From the NCBI GenBank assembly GCA_041398825.1, contig JAWKTX010000015.1, positions 75,715-139,714 on the forward strand: 64,000 nucleotides of DNA. Direction: 5' to 3'. The notes beneath the pieces were generated by a model. That model saw only the letters and a program-made list of their open reading frames with translations, did no database searches and was not told where the DNA came from. This DNA is from Planctomycetaceae bacterium. Lineage in GTDB: Bacteria; Planctomycetota; Planctomycetia; Planctomycetales; Planctomycetaceae. Both the position numbers and the translations under genes were made by a program. This document shows positions 17,935 through 26,881 of this stretch, piece by piece. The stretch's first letter is position 1. Every line of letters begins with the position of its first letter.

Positions 17935-20475
17935 ATGAATCGGTCGCGTCATGATCGGCGTTTCGCTCGCTGGCTGTCCTGCGTCAGGAACTGTGCTGTC
18001 ATCGCAACAAGCATTGCCATTGCTGTTCTGGCGCATGTGGGCACGACGTTCATTCAGGGCAGCGAAGCATCTGTTGTCAGTGCGATCGCGGTCTTCCCGC
18101 AGACGATCTCTCTGAGTGGCCATTTTGATCAGGCACAGATTCTGGTCGCGTCGGGCCATTCTTTCGAAAGTAAGGCGGCAGTCGATCTCACACAGCAGGC
18201 CGAGTTTCATTCGCATGATTCGGCAGTCGTTTCGGTATCCAACTCGGGGCGACTGACTGCCGTTTCCAACGGCCGGACCACAATCACCGTGAAGGCCGCC
18301 GGACTGGAAGAACAAGTGGATGTGACTGTCAGTGGTATTGGCGAAGTTCCCGCAGTGACTTTTGATAACCACGTCCGCCCGATTCTGAGTCGTTTGGGAT
18401 GCAACGCCGGGGCCTGTCACGCGAGCCAGTTTGGCAAAGGTGGTTTTGTTTTATCCGTCGTCGGTTTTGATCCGGATCTGGACTACAAGTCCATCGTTCG
18501 AGACCGGCTGCAGCGCCGAACAAATCTGGTTCAACCCGAGGAAAGTCTGTTTCTGAAAAAGCCACTGATGCAGGTGCCGCACGGTGGCGGCCAGCGTCTT
18601 GTCGCGAATTCCATCTATCACCAGACCCTCGTTGCGTGGCTGGCAACTGGTGCTGCCGGCCCCGTCAAGGACGCTCCCGTAGTCCGGCGAGTGACAGCCT
18701 ATCCGCGTGAGCGAATTACCGAACCACAGGCGACTCAGCAACTGAAAGTGATCGCGGAGTACAGTGATGGTTCAGAACGAGATGTGACACATGTCGCGAA
18801 GTTTGATTCCACGGACGATTCTGTGCTGTCTGTCACTTCTGATGGACTGGTGACTGTGGTCGGACGTGGTCAGGCACCGATCATGGTGCGATTTGAGGGG
18901 CAGGCCAACATTGCCATGTTTGTGTCCCCGTATGCATCTCCCCCGGAACTCAAAGACTGGATCAGTCAGAATTTCGTGGACGAACTTGCTGCCGCCAAGT
19001 TCCGTGAACTCGGTCTGTCTCCATCCGGCATTTGTGACGACGCGACATTCATTCGTCGGGCCTTTCTTGATGCCGTCGGCACATTGCCGACACCTCAACA
19101 GACTGACGCATTCCTTGCCGACACCAATCCAGAAAAGCGAGCCAGGCTTGTCGACTCACTGCTGAGCCTGACGGGTGACCCGGAGCTTGATCGATACAAC
19201 GATCTGTATGCAGCCGTCTGGACTCTGAAGTGGTCCGATCTGCTGCGAAACACCAGCAGTGGCCAGGCAGCCGATGAACAACGCATGTGGGCTATGCACA
19301 ACTGGATCAAAGAGTCGTTTCGAACCAACAAACCTTTTGATCAGTTTGTGCGTGAATTGATAACGGCAAAGGGGTCGATTTACTCCAGCGGCCCGGCCAG
19401 TTACTTCAAGATCAACAGTAACTCTGCGGACCTGGCCGAAGCCACTGCGCAATTATTTCTGGGAGCGCGGCTTCAGTGTGCCAAGTGTCATCACCATCCC
19501 TTCGAAAAATACAGTCAGGCCGACTATTACTCTTTCGCAGCCTTCTTTTCCCGCGTTGGAAACAAGAGCAGCCAGGAGTTTGGGCTGTTTGGTCGCGAAA
19601 CGGTTGTCATGGTGAAGTCATCAGGAGATGTGCGGCACCCGCGCACCGGCCAGATTATGAATCCCAGACCGCTCGACGGTGATGAAACAGACCACGAACT
19701 GGATCGTCGAATTCCGCTGGCCGAATGGCTGACATCCACGGAGAATCGCGACTTTGCTCGTTCTGTTGTCAATCGTTATATGTCTTACCTGCTGGGGCGA
19801 GGCCTGGTCGAACCGGTGGACGATATGAGAGCTACGAATCCCCCAACCAATCCCGCGTTGATGGAAGCTCTGACAGATCACCTGATCGAACATCAATTCG
19901 ATTTGAAGCAGCTTGTTCGCGTCATCATGCAGTCGCGACTCTACCAACTGGAGTCTCAGCCAACCGAAGCCAACGTTTCGGATAACAAGTTCTACACCCA
20001 CTTCAGGGTCAAACGACTTTCGGCCGAGCCTCTGCTTGATGCAGTTGACTATGTCACAGCGTCGACAACAAAGTTCAAAGGACTGCCACCTGGTACGCGG
20101 GCAATTGAATTGCCCGATGCAGAGTATCCCGATTATTTCCTGAATACATTTGGCAAGCCTCGTCGCGCAAGTGTGTGTGAATGCGAACGCATGCCTGATG
20201 AGAACCTTGGGCAGGCATTGCACACTTTAAATGGTGACATTGTCGCAGGCAAAATCAGCAGCAAGACCGGGCGAGTTGCACAACTACTGGCGACTGAAAT
20301 GACAGATGAGCAGATCATTGCAGAACTGTATCGCGTGACTTTGTGCCGCAGGCCCACAGAACACGAAGTGGCAACAGCCCTGAAGTTCCTACCGGAAAGC
20401 GGTTCACGACAGGAGTTTTTTGAAGACTTGTTGTGGAGTCTTATCAACAGCAAACAGTTCCTGTTCATTCGATAA
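17935..20475 (+). CDS. BIG2-PSCyt-DUF1549-DUF1553 exported protein
   Basis: An 846-residue protein with a signal segment (about residues 20-45). A bacterial Ig-like (BIG2) domain occupies about 50-135, with the typical DSAVVSVSNSGRLTAVSNG run. A PSCyt-like domain with CNAGACH (Cys156, Cys161, His162; spacing CX4CH) follows, then a second BIG2-like segment (245-335, ending with DGLVTVVGRGQAPIMVRF). DUF1549 follows with CAKCHHHPFEKYSQADYYSF (Cys515, Cys518, His519), and DUF1553 ends with LINSKQFLFIR. AAGGAG precedes ATG 17935 at good spacing. This architecture is normally paired with a DUF1501 gene, but here the next gene is a PPC-domain protein and repeat copy B begins 12 bases after the stop. 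Confidence 0.9.
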   Translation: MNRSRHDRRFARWLSCVRNCAVIATSIAIAVLAHVGTTFIQGSEASVVSAIAVFPQTISLSGHFDQAQILVASGHSFESKAAVDLTQQAEFHSHDSAVVSVSNSGRLTAVSNGRTTITVKAAGLEEQVDVTVSGIGEVPAVTFDNHVRPILSRLGCNAGACHASQFGKGGFVLSVVGFDPDLDYKSIVRDRLQRRTNLVQPEESLFLKKPLMQVPHGGGQRLVANSIYHQTLVAWLATGAAGPVKDAPVVRRVTAYPRERITEPQATQQLKVIAEYSDGSERDVTHVAKFDSTDDSVLSVTSDGLVTVVGRGQAPIMVRFEGQANIAMFVSPYASPPELKDWISQNFVDELAAAKFRELGLSPSGICDDATFIRRAFLDAVGTLPTPQQTDAFLADTNPEKRARLVDSLLSLTGDPELDRYNDLYAAVWTLKWSDLLRNTSSGQAADEQRMWAMHNWIKESFRTNKPFDQFVRELITAKGSIYSSGPASYFKINSNSADLAEATAQLFLGARLQCAKCHHHPFEKYSQADYYSFAAFFSRVGNKSSQEFGLFGRETVVMVKSSGDVRHPRTGQIMNPRPLDGDETDHELDRRIPLAEWLTSTENRDFARSVVNRYMSYLLGRGLVEPVDDMRATNPPTNPALMEALTDHLIEHQFDLKQLVRVIMQSRLYQLESQPTEANVSDNKFYTHFRVKRLSAEPLLDAVDYVTASTTKFKGLPPGTRAIELPDAEYPDYFLNTFGKPRRASVCECERMPDENLGQALHTLNGDIVAGKISSKTGRVAQLLATEMTDEQIIAELYRVTLCRRPTEHEVATALKFLPESGSRQEFFEDLLWSLINSKQFLFIR

Positions 20476-20487
20476 CCGACAGGGTTT

Positions 20488-20592
20488 AACTGTCCACTGA
20501 AAAACCGGGACAGGCACGCAGGACGACTGGAAACCGTGTTTTTTTTGAGGTCTCCTGCTCGAGCCAGTCCCATTTTTTAACAGGCTGTTAAG
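20488..20592 (+). repeat. Dispersed palindromic repeat, copy B
   Basis: Starts 12 bases after the stop of the PSCyt gene, in the same orientation, and matches copy A closely (CTGTCCACTGAAAAACCGGG at the left end; CCAGTCCCATTTTTTAACAG at the right). The centre differs: it contains a run of eight T. Confidence 0.85.
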
Positions 20593-20705
20593 TTTGTCGG
20601 TCCACAGGGTATTCCGGTCCGGAATGAAGACTTCGTGGTAGAACAAGCAAACTGGTCGCTCAACGGAAGCACCAGAAAAGCGATTTTGGAATCGAGGGTG
20701 TTGAG

Positions 20706-22805
20706 ATGCTCATTCAGTTTCACCGAATTGCCGCCGTCATTCTGGTTTTGCTGTTCATGCCGTCGGGAACAGCTCAGACTTCTTACCCGATGCTGATGAG
20801 TCTGTCGCCCGTCGCAGTTCAGGTGGGACAGTCTTCGGAACATGAACTTGAATCGCGATACAGCATGTTTGGTGCCTATCAGGTGCTGACGACGGGTGAA
20901 GGCGTCACCGGGGAAATCATCACCCCGATGGAACCGGGAAAGGACGGCAAGGAACCTTCACTGACGAAAATAAAAATTCGCTTCACCGCGACTTCCGAGG
21001 CGATGCCTGGCGTTCGTGACTTCCGGATTGTTGGTCCCACAGGTGCGAGCACACTCGGTCAGATCGTTGTGGTGCGAGATCCCGTTGTTGTGGAGACAGC
21101 GAAGAACGATACGATCGAACAGGCTCAGGAAATCGCCATTCCGGCCACTGTTTGCGGAGCGATCGAGAAATCGGAGGATGTTGACTTCTTTCGATTTGCA
21201 CTTCAGGAGCCCAGGTCGCTGACATTTGTTTGTCATGCTATGCGATTGCAGGACAAAATTCACGATCTGCAAACGCACGCCGACCCCATCATTTCGATCC
21301 GAAACGCGAAGACAGGCAGCACCCTGGCCGCAGCTGATAATAACTTTGCAGCTGATCCGTTTCTTTCGGTGCAATTGCCTGCCGGGGAGTTCGTCCTGGA
21401 AGTGCGCGACGTCCGATATCAGGGCAATCGTTACTGGAATTATGCCATCGAAATCAGCAGTCGGCCGTTTGTCTCCAACGTAATGCCAATGCTTGTCGCC
21501 AAAGGCACAGAATCGAAATTACAACTTGTTGGTTCCAATCTTCCTGAGAACGCGATCGTGTCATGGGTTGCTCCGGAATCGTGTGCACCGGAAGCAATTG
21601 ATGTTGCATTGCCGATCCATGAACAAGTCACCAATCCGGTCCCGGTTGTCGTGACGGACCTGCCTTTGGTCGTGGAAACAGACGAAGCGAACGGAACCGT
21701 CTCAGATGCTCAGGCCATGTCATTTCCTGGCGCGGCAGCCGGATGTATTGAACAGGAAGCAGACAGCGATTGCTTTGTCTTCGAAGCAAAGAAAGGTGAT
21801 CGTGTCACGGTCGAAGTCATTGCACGCCGACACTGGTCTGGTCTGGATTCCGTTGTACGCATTCTGAATGCCGACGGAAAATCACTCACCGAAAACGATG
21901 ATGGCAGATTGCTTGGCAGGCTGACGGTTCAGGATTCGATCATCGAAAACTGGGCTGTCCCGGCCGATGGCAAATACACCGTGGAAGTACGCGATGTTCA
22001 TCTGCGCGGCGGCGCGGAATTTGTCTACGGATTAAAAGTATTGCGAGCCGAACCGGATTTTGAACTTGTCATGGACAGCGATAAGAGCTGGCTGACTCCC
22101 GGAACCAATGCTGCTCTGTTTGTGCGAGCCGTTCGAAAGAATGGTTTCACAGGCCCCATCGAACTGCACGTGGATGGACTTCCCGATGGAGTCACGGCTG
22201 CCTGCGGCATCATTCAGGAAGGGAAGGGGGTCGACGGCTGCATTATTCTTACCGCGGATCCAGCTGCTGTTCCATTGGCGGCAAATATCCGCGTTCGAGG
22301 CACCGGCCAGCGCGTGATCGAGGGACAGGAACCTGTAGAACTGGACGTCAATGCTCATTCCATGCAGGAAATCTACATGCCAGGTGGAGGCAGAAACCAC
22401 TGGCCGGTCACGATGCATACGGTCGCGGTTGGTCGGCCAGCTGATCTGCTGGATGTCAAACTGAATACGTACGACATTCATCTGAAGCCCGGCGAATCCA
22501 CAACAGTTGACGTCGAGATCGTCCGCAGTGAGGGCTTTGACAAGAACGTAACTCTCGACATGCTCTATCAACATCTTTCCAGCAAATTTGCAAACACACT
22601 GCCCGAAGGTGTGACGATTGATGCGAAAAACAGTCAGACACTGCTGACAGGGAAAAATACCAAAGGTGCGATAACATTGGTGGCCGCAGGGAACGCCCCG
22701 GCCATTTCCCGGCATCAATGCTGCATCATGGCCAATGTATCGATCAATTTCGTAATGAAAGCGACCTACAGCAGCAAGCCGGTGTTAATCAGTGTCTCTG
22801 AATAA
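20706..22805 (+). CDS. Secreted protein with two PPC (pre-peptidase C-terminal) domains
   Basis: A 699-residue exported protein with a signal peptide (about residues 1-23, ending GTAQ). Two PPC-like beta-sandwich domains are recognisable, one beginning ETAKNDTIEQAQEI near residue 137, the other ETDEANGTVSDAQAM near residue 325; each contains the DVDFFRF/DSDCFVF strand and ends with EVRDV. Flanking parts are Ig-like beta regions. PPC domains are accessory modules of secreted enzymes and planctomycete surface proteins; no catalytic domain is seen here. It follows the BIG2/PSCyt gene at a distance of 230 bases with the repeat in between, and such proteins commonly follow PSCyt/DUF1501 genes, so it may be the end of one gene set. 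Confidence 0.88.
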   Translation: MLIQFHRIAAVILVLLFMPSGTAQTSYPMLMSLSPVAVQVGQSSEHELESRYSMFGAYQVLTTGEGVTGEIITPMEPGKDGKEPSLTKIKIRFTATSEAMPGVRDFRIVGPTGASTLGQIVVVRDPVVVETAKNDTIEQAQEIAIPATVCGAIEKSEDVDFFRFALQEPRSLTFVCHAMRLQDKIHDLQTHADPIISIRNAKTGSTLAAADNNFAADPFLSVQLPAGEFVLEVRDVRYQGNRYWNYAIEISSRPFVSNVMPMLVAKGTESKLQLVGSNLPENAIVSWVAPESCAPEAIDVALPIHEQVTNPVPVVVTDLPLVVETDEANGTVSDAQAMSFPGAAAGCIEQEADSDCFVFEAKKGDRVTVEVIARRHWSGLDSVVRILNADGKSLTENDDGRLLGRLTVQDSIIENWAVPADGKYTVEVRDVHLRGGAEFVYGLKVLRAEPDFELVMDSDKSWLTPGTNAALFVRAVRKNGFTGPIELHVDGLPDGVTAACGIIQEGKGVDGCIILTADPAAVPLAANIRVRGTGQRVIEGQEPVELDVNAHSMQEIYMPGGGRNHWPVTMHTVAVGRPADLLDVKLNTYDIHLKPGESTTVDVEIVRSEGFDKNVTLDMLYQHLSSKFANTLPEGVTIDAKNSQTLLTGKNTKGAITLVAAGNAPAISRHQCCIMANVSINFVMKATYSSKPVLISVSE

Positions 22806-23091
22806 ACAGCCAGCTGCGGCTGAAATGACAAAAGCGGTCGAGCTGGCAAACGTTGGAACCACTTGCGTCGAAAGGGCATCCATAGAGATACGGGCAGGTG
22901 AAATGGAAAAGATTGCCGACGACGTCCGAGTGAATGCGTGTGTTCCGTGGATCGATGCTGGTGATTGACTTGACCCCGGTGAACTGACTGCCACAATCAA
23001 GGGAGACTTTTGTCACTGGTCATTCACGGACAGGAATGGGTGCCCCATTTGTTCGATTGATTGCCAGAACCCGGATGAGGAGTACTTTTCC

Positions 23092-24051
23092 ATGTCAGAT
23101 ACACGATCCTTCCAGAACGTTCAGCGCAAGATCCGCACGATCGTGCCCGCAGTGGTGCTTTGTTTGCTTTCATCCGAAGTGCTGGCTCAGAACACTGGCA
23201 GTGCGGCAAAAAAAACGCCCGGCGAAGACATGGTCCTGCGTGCCGGCGATGGCTTCCCGATTCATATTACCTACTTCGCGGGAAATGGCGGCAAGGAATC
23301 TCCGGTGGCCGTTTTGTTGCCGTCCACGGAAGGTCCGGATGCAGCCAATGCCCGAAACCGACGCGCATGGCAGGACACGGCACTTGCACTGCAGAAAGAC
23401 GGTTACGCGGTTGTGACGGTCGATCTGCGAAAGCACGGCGACAGCATCCCGGACGTGGAAGACAAATCGGCAATCAAACTCCTGCCGACGGATCATACGG
23501 CGATGGCAGCACTGGATTTAGAAGCTGTCAAATCGTTTCTTATGGAACAGCATCAGGCGGAACAGCTGAACGTGCGAAAAATGGGCATCGTGGCAGCGGG
23601 TTCCAGTTGCATCGTCGCGTCTGCTTTCGCTGTCGAAGACTGGGCGAAGAAACCGTATAAAGATGCACCGCTCCTGGCCCAGCAGACTCCCCGCGGACAG
23701 GATGTGCGGGCAATTGTGATGCTCAGCCCGAAAGGTAACGTGAAGGGGCTCAACAGTGCTCGCGCGATGAAAGCCCTCGGGGCACTGCCCGTTGCCGCCT
23801 ACATTCTGGCATCGACTCAGGATAAGGCAGAAATCCGCGATGCGGACAAATTGTTCAAATCCCTCGAACTGAAGGGTGAGGAATTCGATGAAGTCCGCAA
23901 GATCACTCGAGCCCCCATCGCTCAGTCGGCGGAACAATTCATTGAAGGTAAAGAAGCAGAAACAACGATTCGGCTGATCAAAGAGTTCTTCAAGAAGAAC
24001 TTGAAGGAACTGGAAGAGCCGTGGCGCAGCCGCAAGAGTCGTCTGTTCTGA
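23092..24051 (+). CDS. Secreted alpha/beta-hydrolase-like protein
   Basis: A 319-residue protein with an N-terminal signal segment (about residues 12-32, ending EVLAQ). The mature part has the alpha/beta-hydrolase pattern PVAVLLPSTEGPDA, then GYAVVTVDLRKHGDS, then GIVAAGSSCIVASAFA. The expected nucleophile elbow is imperfect: the GxSxG motif is GSSC without the last glycine, so catalytic activity is doubtful. The second half is helical and ends with a basic tail (EEPWRSRKSRLF). GAGGAG precedes ATG 23092. Its enzyme class cannot be assigned. Confidence 0.7.
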   Translation: MSDTRSFQNVQRKIRTIVPAVVLCLLSSEVLAQNTGSAAKKTPGEDMVLRAGDGFPIHITYFAGNGGKESPVAVLLPSTEGPDAANARNRRAWQDTALALQKDGYAVVTVDLRKHGDSIPDVEDKSAIKLLPTDHTAMAALDLEAVKSFLMEQHQAEQLNVRKMGIVAAGSSCIVASAFAVEDWAKKPYKDAPLLAQQTPRGQDVRAIVMLSPKGNVKGLNSARAMKALGALPVAAYILASTQDKAEIRDADKLFKSLELKGEEFDEVRKITRAPIAQSAEQFIEGKEAETTIRLIKEFFKKNLKELEEPWRSRKSRLF

Positions 24052-24073
24052 GACAGGCGAGCATCGCTGGTTG

Positions 24074-24676
24074 ATGCACCAGGAAACGAACCAGACTTCG
24101 GCGGTCCTGGCCAGGCAGCGTCGCTGCGGCCATTCCGGAGGAATCCCCGTGTCGAGCAATGCAGTGTCGAACAATGCAGTATCGAGCAATTTGCAGGCAG
24201 ATTCGGCAACGGACGTCACTGCCGACAGCGACGAAAACCCGGTCCCACATTTTGTTCCCGAATCCAGTGACACATCAACGATCTCCTCGGACAAGAATCC
24301 AGACGCGCCAGCGGCCGCAGATCTTCGATTTCTGCGAATCATATTGACTGTGTTTGCTGCGGTGTTTGGCTGTCAGTGGCTTATGGCGACACGCGACCAA
24401 CCAACGGTTCTGGACGTCGAACGGGGAGCGAAGTTCGAAGATGCGTTTCGCGTGAATGTGAATACGGCATCATGGATCGAATGGATGCAACTGGAACAAA
24501 TCGGGATTACGCTTGCGCATCGCATCGTTGCGGACCGGGAACTGAACGGGCCATTTACTTCGGTTGACGACCTGAGGCGAGTTTCCGGAATCGGTGAACG
24601 AACCCTCGAACAAATCCGTCCGTGGCTTACAATCAGCCATGAACACGAAGAAACCTATCCAGAATTTGCCAGATAA
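24074..24676 (+). CDS. Membrane-anchored helix-hairpin-helix (ComEA-like) protein
   Basis: A 200-residue protein. The N-terminal 75 residues are disordered and include a 15-base in-frame repeat coding for VSSNAVSNNAVSSN. One membrane helix follows near residues 85-105 (LRIILTVFAAVFGCQW), then two helix-hairpin-helix motifs (VNVNTASWIEWMQLEQIGI and FTSVDDLRRVSGIGERTLEQ). ComEA-type proteins bind DNA non-specifically on the cell surface during uptake, so a DNA-binding role at the envelope is likely. The 3' end overlaps the start of the ABC-transporter gene by 38 bases, suggesting coupling. Confidence 0.82.
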   Translation: MHQETNQTSAVLARQRRCGHSGGIPVSSNAVSNNAVSSNLQADSATDVTADSDENPVPHFVPESSDTSTISSDKNPDAPAAADLRFLRIILTVFAAVFGCQWLMATRDQPTVLDVERGAKFEDAFRVNVNTASWIEWMQLEQIGITLAHRIVADRELNGPFTSVDDLRRVSGIGERTLEQIRPWLTISHEHEETYPEFAR

Positions 24677-26705
24677 ACAGTCGGGCCAGCCAGCATCCGA
24701 ATCGGCCGGGCCAGCATCCGATTCGGCCGGGCCAGTGTCTTCCGGATCACGCCCGCGGGACGTGGAAGACACCGATGTCCTCTTCCGGTCAAGCCACACG
24801 CGTTTCAATCGTTATCGACAAAAAGTCCGCGAGAGAAAACTTCCGGGAGGAAGTATCCATTCCACCGGACATGCGCGCACAGCGAAAGAGCGTGTGCGAA
24901 CGGCAACACAGCTGGTGTTTGAATTCTTTGCACTGCTCAAACCGTGGCGATGGCAGATTGCAGGTATTCTCCTTTCTGTCACCCTGTCGACTTTGATTGG
25001 ATTGATTCCGCCCGCTGGCACAAAGTTCATTATTGACTACGGTCTGAATGGAGAGGCCGTTCCTGACTGGCTTTTGCGTCAAATGCCCGCCTTGTCCCAG
25101 CCCAGGCATTTGTTATTGGTCACAGTGATTGCGGTTTCGATTGTGTCGATGCTCAAGATCATCATCCACATCTGGGGGCGATGGTACGCGACTCGCATTT
25201 CCAAGCGAATCCAGCTGGATGTGCGTCGACACGTTTTTGAGCATGCCGTTCGATTGCCGTTGCATCGCATTCAGGAGCTGCGGTCCGGAGGTGTTGCATC
25301 CATTCTTCGCGAAGACGGCGGAAGTGTCGGTGAACTTGTCTTCGGAATGATGTTTAATCCATGGCGAGCCATCATTCAGCTGCTGGGAAGCCTTGTGATT
25401 CTCGCGTGGGTCGACTGGACGCTTTTGCTGGGCGCCGTGATCCTGCTGCCAACGGTTGTCATCACCCATCGCGCCTGGATCAATAATATTCGCCCTCAGT
25501 TTCGAGCCATTCGAAAGCAGCGAGAACAAATTGATGCGGGTGCCGCTGAGTCATTTGCCGGCATGCGAATCGTTCGTGCATTCAGTCGGCAAAAACGCGA
25601 AGCCGGGCGATTTACCACTGAGAACAATCTGATGGCCAGACAGGAGCTGTACGCATGGTGGTGGATGCGCGCGGTGGAAATGGTCTGGGAGGCGCTGATT
25701 CCGATTGCCAGCGCGGGACTGTTGTTTTACGGTGGCTGGCGGGTCCTGGACGGGCGAATGACCGTCGGCGATCTGATGATGTTTCTGGTTTATCTGCTGA
25801 TGCTTCTGGAGCCACTGGCTGCACTCGCTCAAAGTGCGACACAGTTTCAGAACAGTCTCAGCGGGCTCGATCGAGTTCTTGACATGCTGGCTGAGCCAAA
25901 AGAGATGGAATCAACTGAGCAGTCGATTCGTGCGATCCGCGAACAGGTGAGCGGGGAAATCACGTTCGAAGACGTTTCGTTTGTTTATCCGGGCACAGAT
26001 CACGCGGCTCTGAGCGATGTGAATCTGCAAGTAGCCGCCGGGCAGACTGTTGCGCTCGTTGGCCCCAGTGGAGCCGGAAAAACAACGTTCAGCAATCTGG
26101 TCGCTCGATTCTATGACCCGACCCAAGGTCGTATTCTACTGGATGGCCGTGATCTTCGGGATTACGACGTCGAATCGTTTCGATCGCTGTTGGGTGTCGT
26201 GGAGCAGGACGTCTTTCTGTTCGATGGGACAATTGGGCAGAATATTTCCTATGCGAGAAAGGATGCGACCGAGCAGCAGATCCGCGAGGCTGCAGAAGCA
26301 GCCAACGCCTGGGAATTCATTGAACGATTACCCGACGGGCTGAGTACGGTGATTGGTGAACGGGGAGTGAAGTTGAGTGGCGGGCAGCGACAACGTCTTG
26401 CGATTGCTCGAGCCATTCTGGCAAATCCGCGTTTACTAATTCTGGACGAGGCGACCAGCAATCTGGATACGGACAGTGAACAGCTGATTCAGAACAGTTT
26501 AAGTCAGCTGATGACAGGACGTACAAGTTTCGTGATTGCTCATCGTCTAAGCACAATCGCTCGGGCCGATTTGATCGTTGTGATCGAGAACGGTCACGTC
26601 AGCCAGACTGGCACACATGCTGAGCTCATGGAGAAAGGCGGCAAGTATCGATCCATGGTCGAGCAGCAAGTCCAAATGACACTCGGCAACATGGCGCAGA
26701 GTTAG
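24639..26705 (+). CDS. ABC exporter, fused permease and ATPase (MsbA-like)
   Basis: A 688-residue half-transporter that would work as a homodimer. The first 90 residues are disordered and include two 21-base in-frame repeats coding for ASESAGPASDSAGP. About six transmembrane helices follow (residues 100-400). The ATPase domain begins near residue 445 and has Walker A GPSGAGKTT (about 475), the signature LSGGQRQRLAIARA (about 578), Walker B LLILDEATSNLD (about 600) and the H-loop AHRLSTI (about 634). The closest familiar type is the MsbA/lipid- or drug-exporter group; the substrate is unknown. The frame is open to GTG 24594, which would add 15 residues; I chose ATG 24639. The disordered N-terminus is unusually long for this family. 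Confidence 0.93.
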   Translation: MNTKKPIQNLPDKQSGQPASESAGPASDSAGPVSSGSRPRDVEDTDVLFRSSHTRFNRYRQKVRERKLPGGSIHSTGHARTAKERVRTATQLVFEFFALLKPWRWQIAGILLSVTLSTLIGLIPPAGTKFIIDYGLNGEAVPDWLLRQMPALSQPRHLLLVTVIAVSIVSMLKIIIHIWGRWYATRISKRIQLDVRRHVFEHAVRLPLHRIQELRSGGVASILREDGGSVGELVFGMMFNPWRAIIQLLGSLVILAWVDWTLLLGAVILLPTVVITHRAWINNIRPQFRAIRKQREQIDAGAAESFAGMRIVRAFSRQKREAGRFTTENNLMARQELYAWWWMRAVEMVWEALIPIASAGLLFYGGWRVLDGRMTVGDLMMFLVYLLMLLEPLAALAQSATQFQNSLSGLDRVLDMLAEPKEMESTEQSIRAIREQVSGEITFEDVSFVYPGTDHAALSDVNLQVAAGQTVALVGPSGAGKTTFSNLVARFYDPTQGRILLDGRDLRDYDVESFRSLLGVVEQDVFLFDGTIGQNISYARKDATEQQIREAAEAANAWEFIERLPDGLSTVIGERGVKLSGGQRQRLAIARAILANPRLLILDEATSNLDTDSEQLIQNSLSQLMTGRTSFVIAHRLSTIARADLIVVIENGHVSQTGTHAELMEKGGKYRSMVEQQVQMTLGNMAQS

Positions 26706-26881
26706 TGCTCTGATCCGTCGAAACCTGAACAAACAATCCAATTGACTCGGTTTACACTTTGTTAAATAGCCGCATATTGACGCACACCAGGGTTTCTGGC
26801 AGACTGGCAGCGCTCGTTGGCCTGCAAAGCAATCACCGGACGATCTTCGTACCCGATCGAACAGAGGCGGAAGAGACCAAG

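Noticed and set aside
26742..26768. Sigma-70 promoter (TTGACT and TAAATA) before the SHD1 gene
   Set aside because: The spacing is only about 15 bases, below the usual 16-18, so the call is too weak.
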